A stretch of DNA of 64,000 bases, from NCBI GenBank assembly GCA_963971535.1, contig OZ020587.1, positions 156,717,877 to 156,781,876 of the forward strand. The letters run 5' to 3'. The DNA comes from Notolepis coatsorum (Eukaryota; Chordata; Actinopteri; Aulopiformes; Paralepididae). A program made the position numbers and the translations under genes. Positions 36,072 through 48,000 of this stretch are shown one piece after another. Every line of letters starts with the position of its first letter. Position 1 is the stretch's first letter. The notes beneath the pieces were generated by a model, which saw only the letters and a list, made by a program, of their open reading frames with translations, was not told the DNA's origin and did no database searches.

Positions 36072-39000
36072 TTTTTTATTATCGGAGCTATCAATACTTT
36101 TATCGGGTTTATCGGGATGACGTCATAATTGCTGATATCGGCCCGATAATTATCGTGCATCCCTAGTAGTAATATACGCTACACTGCTCCAGGTGTTTTA
36201 ATATGTCTGGCTAATATCAGCAATATTCCTGGTATCTCCTAATTAACACACCCTTCCTGGACTATATATATTTATATATACACTCAAAACTGTGCATAAT
36301 GGTTCATACTTCACTGTTCATACTTTTTGCACATTACTGCTTAAATGCACAGCCCTGTTAAATATTCCATCCCACTGTATTTGTATTTCTATTCTAATTA
36401 GTGTATATATACTACACGCCGTGCACAATTGTACAGCCCTAAGATCTTTTTCACGTAAATTAAGATAAGATAAGATAAGATAAGATATTCCTTTATTGAT
36501 CCCCTTGGGGAAATTCAGGCATCATAGCAGCATGGGGGGGGGGGGGGGGAGGGGTACAGGTAGTAAAACAACACAGTATACAGGTAGTAAAAGACAACAC
36601 AGGCAGTGTAAACAATTTGATCAATATGGTCAATATAATTTACTATCTGACTAGCTGAGGAATATTCACATTATTCACAGTGTCACATGAGGTGCAGTAT
36701 GCAAGAGGTAGTGTTATAATAATTTACTATCTACTGAGTATACATTAATCAAAGTACCAGGGTAGTCTACTTTGTCCCCCTTGGGTTCCTATAAGTCCCA
36801 GGTCAATGTCTGGTAGCAGTCGCTGTCGCTGCCCCCTGTTGTGGGGCCTGGAGGCTGCTAGTCGCTGCCCACTGTTGTGGAGCCTGATGGCCGCTGGTAT
36901 GAAGGACTGTCCGAGGCGGTTAGTTGAGTGTCGGGGGGGGATGAGTCTGTGGCTGAACGAGCTTCTCATCTTGACTAGCTCGTCGTACAGCCCGATCGGG
37001 CCTTGTTATGATACTCAACCAGCCGATCAGCCTATGTGGCTACTTAGACGAACACGGTTATTGGTAATTAATAATAAGAAACGACGCCCCCCCCCCCCCC
37101 TTTCATGCATACATGCTCGAGGATCGTACCGATCATATGCAGTTTGAGTTTAAACTGTAGCTTCTGTATAACGGAAATGCCATTGGATATAACGTTAGTA
37201 GCTATTAGCCCTTTATCTAGCCTTCCAGGAAATATCCTAGACCAAATGCCGTATATAGCTTATATTCACGGCACTATAAAGTGAGAACGTATTGATGAAA
37301 TTTTTTTCTTTAAGCCATTTTGAAGGGACGGTTTATGGTCTCAATTGACAATGAGAATGGACAGATAGCAATACTATAAAGTATAGATTTAGCTCTACAA
37401 ACAGCCCCAAGTCTGTTTACATATGCTGGTCGTCTAGAGTGATATTAGACTCATCCCAGTGGCCGCCAATGTGTTAAGCTCTGTCCAAACTAACGACAGA
37501 CATGGATACTTACGCTGCTCCGGCTTCTATCTGGAGCATGCTCAGGGCAGCCTCTGCCGCCTGGTGCTTTGCAGACTTTTTACTGGGTCCTTGACCTGGG
37601 ATTACATGAACACAAATTAATGAATGAATGATTTTAATTTCGGTCTTCTTTTACAAAGAAAGAAAACAACGAAAAAGGTGTAGGCTGAAGCCGAGGCTTA
37701 TATTGCCTACCCCTTTTTTTACATTACATTATTAATAATAAAAGATTATTATTAACATAATTCAGTACATCATTTTGCAAAAAGGTTACGGAAATGTTGT
37801 TTTAGTGTACAGTTATACAATCAATCAATCAAATGTATTTATATAGCGCATTTAGACATGACACTTGTCAACCAAAGTGCTTCACATAGCTAAGAACAAA
37901 GAAAAGTATGGAATAAACAGAAAATAAAAACAACCAACGGATAGACAAGGAAACAAAACAACACGTCAACAAGCAAGACAAGAGTTAAAGTGAGTCAGGG
38001 AAGGCGGTATAGGTGGGTTTTGAGTTTCGATTTAAAAGACTTGATGGAGGGGGCAGATTTAATGGACATGGGGATGCGTTTCCAGAGGTCAGGGGCTGCG
38101 ACCACAAAATACTTGAAATTGGACCTACGGGTGGTTAAGAGACCCTTGTCAGCCAAATACACTTTTTTTTATCCACCTTTTCTCCTGTTTTTCTCTGATT
38201 TTCTCCCATCCCAATTTCGTTGTTATGCCAATTCCCCCCCTCCCCTTACTAGTCATTTCTCGGATGTGCCCCCCACTGGTCGGTCTAGGGAGTCCTGAAG
38301 TCTTATCAGATGCTTCCTCCGTCACATAGGAGACAGCCAGGCAGCAACCTCTTTTCACCTGCCAGCGCGGACTCTCATTGGTGAGGTGTAACGTGTGGGA
38401 GGTCACACTACCTTCAACATACCCCTTCTTTGCTGTGCAGGCGCCCTGACCGACCTGTAGGAGTCGCTGTTTACAACGACCACCGGCTTCCCTCCCGCTG
38501 ACTCTGCCAATTGAGCCAGTATGACGGCCGGCCAAGCCGGAGGCAACGCTGACAGCCGGATTCGATACCGGTGTCTCTTGCGTTGGTGATGAGCGCTTAG
38601 ACCGCTGCGCCACCCAGCCGCATACACATTTATATTTTTTTGTAATCGTTATATTATAATAAAATATTATTAGGATTATAATAAAGTTTGATATTTATGT
38701 ATCACCTTATATTTGAACATTTTCTTAAATGTATGAATCGAACTACAAATTTTTTATTCGTTGTCAGTTATTCCACAGGTTTACCCCTTTAACAGATAAT
38801 ATACATCTACTTTTAATATTCATCCTTGCCTTTGTGTTTTTGAAGACACATGTTCCCCTGAGTTTATACTGGCTCTCTCTAGTTTGGAACAACCAATCAC
38901 AGGCCTTTCCATCTAAACCAATATTAGATAACCCTTGTAAGAGCGAAGGATGATCAAAAAAACGTAAAACAGAGTGATTAGAAAGAAATACCTTGAGTTG

Positions 39001-42000
39001 GTTATTTACCAGTCTGTAATTATTTAAATCACCACCTTTATGTAATCCGAGTACATACAATTTAATTACATAATGACATACGACGCCCAAATTAAGAATT
39101 CCAATATGTCACTTCCACAAGCTGCTCTCCTTTTTTTATCCACTTTTTCTCCTCTTGTTTTTCTGTGTTTTCCTCTCATCCCAATTTAGTCGTGCCAATT
39201 CCCCCCTCCCCTTCCTGGTCGTTGGTCGCATGTGCCCCCCACTGGTCGGTCTAGGGAGGGTTGATAGATACTATCGCATGTCCCCTACGATACATGCAGA
39301 GTCAGCCAGCCACTTCTTTTCACCTGCCAGCGCGGACTCTCATTGACGAGGCGTAACGTGTGGGAGGCTCACACTACCCTCACCATCTCCCTTCCTCGCT
39401 GTGCAGGCGCCCTGACCGACCTGTAGGAGTCGCTGTTTACAACAACCAGAATACCACCCCACCGGCTTCCCTCCCACTGACTCTGCCAATAGATCTGTCG
39501 CTAAACCACGCCCCAAAATAGAATGTGTCCAATCATATCACAGCAAAAATCCTCGCTGCAGAAAACTCTGTCAACTCTGTTTGTGGGCTGCATCAAACAA
39601 AACGTCTGTGATTGAAACCACTGTGAAGAGTTCAGTTTATATGTTATTATCTACCTAATATCCGATGGTGAAGCGCTGTGCGTGGGGTACCTGTAATTCG
39701 GACACCCGGTACCCTGAAAGACTGGATGGAGGAGTATATTTCATACCTTTTCCGAAGCCCAAAAGACAACTCGACAAATGCAAGCGATGGATTCTGCTGT
39801 GTCGTCGACCACATACACAACTGAATGTGAAGACCATTACCAAGGACACTTATGTTTGCTCAAAGGTAAGGTCAATTCATAAAGACATAATATTTGACGG
39901 CATGTATTAGAAACGTAGACCAAACTATTAGTTAGCTAACGTTAGCTGCAAGCTAGCTAGCTAGCTGGTGTTATCCTAGCTAGCTAGCTACAGTGTTATC
40001 AACATCAACTTTGCGGTCATTCATTTGCTGTCTGACTTTTCTTCCTCGCTAGTTAGCTGGTGTTTTTAGCTAACTTAACGTTTGCCAACTGTCTTTTGTC
40101 CAGATGGGGAGCGCCGGCCTGTGGAGCAGCCTCCCCCAAGCCCAATGGAAGGTGGACAAGAGGAGCGAGATGAACGATTGAGAAATCAACAAGCACAAAT
40201 CGAATCACTGACTAGTATAAATACTGTTCTGAGACTTAATCAAGTACCAAATAGATTAACACCAGAGGTCTTGCAGCACAGCCGTGTACCAGCCTATTTC
40301 TATGCCACTGGATCACTTATGATCAATTCAATAATCGATGTACTGTGTTTAATATACCTAGCAGTGAAACAGCACAGCAAACTACTGTAGCTGGTACTGT
40401 AGCTACTACTGTAGATGGTACAGTAGCTGGTACTGTAGCTACTACTTAAGTAAAAGTAGAGAACTATTTGATATTGAATGTACTGTAGTGCTGAGAGACG
40501 GGAGTCTGTGGCAATGTCCTGAAGTCGTTCAAGTCGAAGGTAACTCCTTTAATATTCATCAGCACAACTACAAGATACAATACATTACTAGAAAGCTAAA
40601 CAGAATGCTTAAATAGGAATGTTAGAGGTTCTAGAAGGTCCTACTATGACATCATCACCAACGTTCCAGAATGATCGGGCAGCACTAAGGTTCTAGAATG
40701 TGCTCCCATGACATCATCACACACGTTCCAGAATGTTTGGGCGGCACTAATTTTCTAGAATGTTCCTAACAATAGGTCCGTGGGTGAATTATGTACCATT
40801 ACAATCACTACAGTACTGTATTAAGTTTCAAAAGTAAAAGTACAGTACATATTCTATAGGGTGTTCTTGTATTTCAGTGCATTCAACCCTCGATATATTG
40901 ACCTGAAGGTTGTTAAAGTGGTCCAGTTATGCTGCTCTGTGTCCCTCAGATTGCTGGTTTAAAATGTTAAAGTACTTAATCTTCATCAACAGTTGCTGAT
41001 ATTGCAAATGTCAACAGACCAGGCTATTAATCCATAATGGAGGTACTAGAAGAACGGTTACAGGGTAACCAAAATCAACATGTTTCTCCTTCCAAGGGTC
41101 ATCAATAATCACAGCAAATGTTGTGACTATGACTAACGGGTCAGGAGATTGACAATGTAGAGGATGTGCATCCAGCGATAACATTTTAATTCGATTTGTG
41201 AACTATGGGTCTGGGGTTGGGACAAAATCAATTTTAAGCCTCGTCACAGCATTCATTTGGCTACAAGAATATAATGTTAAATTAGCATAGATGTATCACA
41301 ACAACACATGATATTGTTCGCTATTCCAGCACTGTTTGTATTTTATATCGTACATCCATTTGTGTAACTGTAAATCCATGTATATTTATTGTATATATTA
41401 AAAATAGTGGCTATTTATGTACACTTTAGTTGTGGGTTTTCTTTTCTAATCAGAGTGATCTATCTTGAGAATGTGTTGTATATGCATTTATTTATATTTA
41501 TATTAAATATAACTTATACTTAGTGTTATAAGAATATATACGCATGCATATGCATATACTGTGATTTACAGGTATTTTTTGTAAATGGCTGTATTTATAT
41601 AGCGCTTTTATCCAAAGCGCTTTACAATTTGTTTCTTACCCATTCACTCACACACCGACGGTGGAGGCAACCATGCAAGGTGCCAACCTGCTCATCAGGT
41701 CGACACGCTGCCCGGGAGGAGCGAGAATCAAACCGGGAACCTCCGGATTACAAGACGACTGCTCTACTCCCAAGCCACTGTCGCCCCCTATTACTAGGTC
41801 TATTTTATTATTAGGTATTTTTACTTTGGTCTCTATCACTACTAGGGATGGGTACCGAATTCGGTACTTTTAAGGTACCGAACGGAAACACGTCGGTAGG
41901 CTACTATCGAGTATCGATTCAAGTAGGAAAAAAAAAAAAAAAAAAAAAAAATTCTTTTCATGTCAACGTTCACATGCTTACGTAGGATTTGACTTGATTC

Positions 42001-45000
42001 AACAACTAAGCAGTCGGAGTAATGGCAAGCCGAAAACGGTCGAAATTGTAGTTATTTGAAGCTTGGATTTTTTTTTTCACGACTGAGGTAGGTAAATAAA
42101 AAATTTTGAGACTAAAGTACCGAAAAAATTTACCGTTGGGTAGTGGTATCGATTCACAGGTACCGGTACCGTATCGGTTCAAATGTGAAAGGTACCCATC
42201 CCTAATCACTACACATTTATAGTTAGTGTAATCAATCATTTGACCTGATGTACACTAGAATGTGCAGCATACCATTCTCTGACGTCTCACCCCTTTATGG
42301 AGGAGGATTGTTGGCATATTTACCTGGGTCACAAAAGAACCAACATAGCATGTTTACAAAAGAGGTGGATTATTCTGGTTGCAGAATGACAGCTCTCACT
42401 TTTTTCCTCATTCTAGTGACTAGTGACACAACTGTCAGGTCTAGCTCGTATACTGCGTTGGACCACTAGCCTAAACTAAATGTATCAGCAATAGTAGTAA
42501 TCATGGATTATGGTCATAGTTCTTGTAATCTTCAATCAAGTCAACTGTAAGTAATGCTTGAGACGTTATCTATAGCCAATGCTTGCATCACCATGGAGGT
42601 CTAAGGTAAATGTGTATCTCATGAACGTACTTTTCCACTGCATATTGTAACCCTCTATCTGCTTCTAGATGAAATATTTGTGTTATCTTTAAAAAACAGG
42701 TCTATTACCTGCTGTGGTAAATCTCCCGCGGCCTAGCCCCTTTCGTGACTGTGAAGCAAGGCTTGCATAAGGGGCTGCCTGCGGCCATCGTCAACGAGAG
42801 TCATTCACGGTCGACTTTGTTTGTCCGAGGTTTCAAATGGGGCGTGGCTTAGCGATAGGTCTATTGAGTCAGTGTGACTGCCGACCAAGCCGGAGGCAAC
42901 GCTGACAGCCGGATTCGATACCAGTGTCTCTCGCGTTGGTGACGAGTGCTTAGTCCGCTGCGCCACCCAGCCGCCCCCAAGCTGCTCTCTCCTAAAGCCA
43001 GAAACCCGAAGTGAAACTCAAAACCTGACATGCCATCAAGCTGGACTTAGACAATGAACGGGAGATTAGTTTACAGGATGTTTATTTTTTTATTATATAT
43101 ATCCAAACTATAATCGATTGTCATGTTGTCCGCTCTGAGACAGAACATGTATACTCAGAATATTCCAGAACATTAGCTAGGCTAGTGGGGGATTACTGTG
43201 ATTAAGTTTGACTGTGTTGCAGAGCATTTACTGACCAACATTGCAGGACGTGATTAGGGTTGGGCACTGAAAACCGGTTCTAATAGGAACCGGTTCCTAA
43301 CTTGAATTTCGATTCTAAATTTCGATTTTTTTTTTTTACTTTTTCTTTTTACTTTAATACCCTAGTTACAGTACAGCAACCAAATTAAACTGTATCAAGT
43401 CAACTGAAAATGTGAATAGTATGATTTTCTTTTTGAAATAAAAAAAAAATAAAAAATCTCCTTCGAAATAAGCTGTGACCTGTTTTGACCTGCACCTCAA
43501 AGAATCGGAATCGAGAATAGTTTAGAACAGGAATCGATATGGAGAATCGGAATCGGAACCGGAATCGTTCAAATCCAAACGATGCCCAACCCTAGACGTG
43601 ATGTGACCTACCTGAAAAATTGGCGTCTCCTACTGTTACGTTGAAGATGAAGCTGGGTTGATGAGCTTCCCCCTCTGCCTTCGCCATCACATACACTGGA
43701 AGATTGCCAGTTTTGGTACCATACTCATGTAGGATTTGTATTGGTGTTTTACCGGGAGTTGGCGTCTGCTGTTGTTGAGTATTCAAGCTAATACAAATAA
43801 TAAAAAAAAAACACACAGACGTGTAATTAGATAACAATGTAGCTCTACATGTTTGACAATTCTAAGGATCAATTAGATTAATAATCAGTTAATCACCCTT
43901 TGTTTATCCCTCATCTACTCTTACTAGTTAGGCTGCTGTCAGTATGGCTTACTATATACCATAGTGTCTTTATACCTGTATCACTGTACATATTAATACT
44001 ACAACTGTATACATCTGATCAGCAGTATCCTCAGTAATACTCATTTATATATTTTATACCCACTTTAATCACCTGTACATTGTATATTACTATTGCACTT
44101 TACTGTTATATTTGCACTCTGGTTTGATTGATTGAAAACTTTATTAACAGATTGCAGAATGGGTACAGTACAGTACAGCTCAATACATACAATTGTTAAG
44201 AGGATGCAGACCTGAGAAAGACTTTCGTCTTGTTTCCATCAGGGTCCCCCATTTTCAATTCATCATATGACACACGACATACAGATGGACAGTACTGCTA
44301 CATCTAAACATTTATGACATACCAGATTTTCAAATACAGTACTGTTTGTGATACTAAAAAAATCCAGAAAAAGAGTGTATATACATTTGACATAGAAACT
44401 GTGCATTGGGGGAGGTTGGGTAGGTGGGGTGGGGCTGTACATTGGAGGTGGGGGGGGGGGACACTGTACACTTCACAGCTCAATACTAACAACTGCTAAG
44501 AGGATGAATCCTAGAAAAAGAGTTTTGTCTTGTTTACATAAGGGTCCTCCATTTTCAATTAATCAAGAATTGATGCCAAACTTATTTTCGTTGTACAAGT
44601 TTGTGCTGTATAATGACAATACATTTTAATCTAATCTCATCTTTGACGTGCCATTACACACTAGTCTATGTTGGGGCTGCACCACTACTACAGATACTGG
44701 TATTGGATATCAGGCCCATACCAGACTCAAATAATATGGTATCGGTATTGGGAGTAGGCTACCACTATTTCCCCAATACTAAAAAAAAGTCACACATAGA
44801 AGCATTCTACATTATGAATTGAAAATGGGGGACCCTGATTTAAACAAGACAAAAGTCTTTCTGTGGTCTGCATCCCCTTAACAATTGTGTGTATTGAGCC
44901 ATACTGTACTGTATTATGCAGTACTGCAATCTGTTAATAAAGTAAATCAATCAATCTTGTATATCTTTTTTTGAGAAGTCAAACCACTAAGCAACTTCTG

Positions 45001-48000
45001 CTAAGCGTAAAATAAAGGTTGATGCATGTTTTTTAATAACAAGAGTTAAATGGCTCAACTTGAGGAATAGAACCGTCCACAATGTCAACCGCGTTTGGCC
45101 CCCCGAGAAGCTGCAACGCCAACGTTAATTGTGACATTAACCCTTTCACTGCCGCACTACCAAACGGTTAACCCTTTCACTACCACACTACAGAAGGTTA
45201 ACCATTTCACTACCACACTACAGACGGTTAACCATTTCACTACCACACTACAGCAGGTTAACCCTTTCACTACCACTACAGAAGGTTAACCTTTCACTAC
45301 CACACTACAGGTTAACCCTTTCACTACCACTACAGAAGGTTAACCTTTCACTACCACACTACAGGTTAACCATTTCACTACCACACTACAGACAGTTAAC
45401 CCTTTCACTACCACTACAGAAGGTTAACCATTGCACTACCACACTACAGAAGGTTAACCATTTCACTACCACACTACAGAAGGTTAACCATTTCACTACC
45501 ACACGACAGACTGTTAACCATTTCACTACCACACTACAGAATATTAACACTTTAACTGCCGGAGGTTAAATTCATGACCATGCATGGGTTGCCAGCTCTA
45601 TTTGTCTATGGATAAGTTCCCCTTCTTTGCAGGGCTATAACTTTTAGATTATATTGCTAGATTGCCATTATTAGGGCCCATTCAATGTCCTATATGTAAT
45701 GTTCAGGGTGAAGCAACGTTAAACTTTTTCATTCACATATTCATATATATATATGGTCTAAAGTATAAGTATGTTTTCATCTCTTTCTGCAGCTTTCTCC
45801 AGAACGTGATCTATAGCCCCAAATGCATTATATTGATGAAATACAGTTTGATGGCACTTGGCGCGATATAAAAGATTCCAACTGGACATGGTTCTAGAAG
45901 TTACTACACGTCATCTGATGTTGACCGGATGGCCGAGGGGGCGTTTATAATTCCGTGGGCAGCGTTATACCATTCATCTAATGTGGGTCATATGTTCATC
46001 AGATCAGTTAGTGTAGAAGACATTGAAAAATAACACTGAATCTTACCGTATCTTCCTCGCGCCGTTGGACCCGGTCCATTTCCAGGTTGTATATTATATA
46101 CGTCCAAATCATGTTGTTTATCGAGTTATTGGCAACGGATCGCTATGTATTGTGACGAGCTAGAGTGTAGAGCCATATGAAATCAGTTTTATTATTTTCC
46201 AAATTCCATTAAATTTTTCCCAAATTCCATTTTTTCCGTTTTAATATTTCAGAATTCTGTATTTTGTTTTTTATGCTCATTTTACCATCAGAAATAGTGT
46301 CTAATAAGTGGGAATGAATAAATGTCCACAATTGAATAAGATATAACAGTCCATTTAATGTTTTTAAGTGCTGCAACTCAGAAATACAGTTCAATTTTAC
46401 ACAATATTTTTCAATTAATATTGTGACAAAATAAAAATACATATTTCAAGTGTAAACAATAGATACAGCTAGCTACTACTGACATTATCACAATGACAAT
46501 GTCAGTAACCTAGCTATATCTATTATATTGTGATGAAATATAGTAATGCATAATTTAGGCACCTTTAGTTTAGTTTATTTCGTTTATAAAGGACAGTGTA
46601 TAATGGCAATCCTTTGCATTAAACAAATGGATGGGTGCACTAGATTTAGCAAGAAGCTATCATTTCCATCTATAGTCCTATGTACTGTAACGTTTCATAG
46701 CTATTTAAGTTTATTTAGATTATAAAGGGCAGTGTATAATGACAATCGTTTGCATTAAACAAATGGATGAGTGCACTAGATTTAGCAAGAAGCTATCATT
46801 TCCATCTATAGTCCTATGTACTGTAACGTTTCATAGCTATTTAAGTTTATTTAGATTATAAAGGGCAGTGTATAATGACAATCGTTTGCATTAAACAAAT
46901 GGATGGGTGCACTAGATTTAGCAAGAAGCTATCATTTCCATCTATAGTCCTATGTACTGTAACGTTTCATAGCTATTTAAGTTTATTTAGATTATAAAGG
47001 GCAGTGTATAATGACAATCGTTTGCATTAAACAAATGGATGGGTGCACCAGATTTAGCTAGAACTTCTAGAAGCTATCATTTCCATCTATAGTCCTATAA
47101 CGTTACATAGCTATTTAAGTGTATTTAGTTTATAAAGGGCAGTGTATAATGACAATCGTTTGCATTAAACAAATGGATGGGTGCACTAGATTTAGCTAGA
47201 AGCTATCATGTATTCATGTCCTAACATTATAGCTATTTAATCACAATAGTGTCGCAAGTGTTTTTGCGGGTCCAGTCCACGGAACGTTGACAGAATTAGC
47301 AAAACACCTTATCACCGGAGGCATAAAAGTCATTAGGATACTGTTCTGCTCTGAATTGAGGGCTTATTGTGGAATTGTTTAGCTTCTTGACGATGTTAAC
47401 ACTGAAGCAGCCAGACGCTTGAGCACCGCGGCTGTGTTGTGTGTAACACGCTGTAGAGTCCCCGCCTCCCCGGTCGCGTGTGCACCAAACGTTCCACCCA
47501 AAAACGAAATTTCAGTCCAGATTAGGCCAAATTCTGCAATATTGCACGTTTTGCAGTAGATTCCATTTTTATTGGTTAATTCCGCGATTCCTTCCGCGAT
47601 TCCGTCCGCGATTCCGTGAACGCGGATTTCATATGGCTCTACTAGAGGGTTCAGTGGGGCTTTTTGGTGGGTCTCAGGCCAGCAGATGGGAAATATGAAT
47701 CCGATCACAGATTTTTGAAATATTGATATCAAAGACGAGCTACGGCGTCTTCGGCAACTTGAGCATAGCGGGGAAGGACGCCTAAACTCGTCTTCTGGCA
47801 GTTAAAGTGTTAACCTTTCACTAACACACTACAGAAGGTTAACCTTTCACTATCACACACTACAGAAGGTTAACCTCTCACTACCACACTACAGAAGGTT
47901 AACCTTTTTCACTACCACACTACAGAAGGTTAACCATTTCACTACCACACTACAGAAGGTTAACCTTTCACTACCACACTACAGAAGGTTAACCTTTCAC

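Larger units (their letters stand above)
39491..42862 (+). mobile_element. THAP-domain DNA transposon with AT target duplication
   Basis: The left end AGATCTGTCGCTAAACCACG and the reverse complement of the right end (AGACCTATCGCTAAGCCACG) are inverted repeats of about 24 bp. The SINE sequence CCAATTGAG is split so that AT appears on both sides (39489-39490 and 42863-42864), a 2-bp AT duplication. AT duplications are a mark of the ISL2EU group of PIF-like transposons. A THAP exon lies at 39665; the DDE part is missing or decayed, and a hAT MITE and other repeats sit inside. Confidence 0.85.
45548..47809. mobile_element. piggyBac-like non-autonomous element 3
   Basis: Flanked by TTAA (45544-45547 and 47810-47813) inside the minisatellite. 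Ends CACTTTAACTGCC and GGCAGTTAAAGTG are perfect 13-bp inverted repeats. The outer sequence matches element 2 (28384-29335). It is split by the hAT-like insert at 46168-47641. Without that insert it would be about 790 bp. Confidence 0.9.

Noticed and set aside
37208-37472. A fourth piggyBac-like element beside exon 3
   Set aside because: The right end with TTAA is plausible, but the left end is TTAG and the two termini are not inverted copies. Kept only as a possible terminus.
38540-38621. tRNA gene suggested by A-box and B-box sequences
   Set aside because: This is the tRNA-derived head of a SINE. It cannot fold as a complete tRNA, and the same sequence recurs in three other SINE copies.
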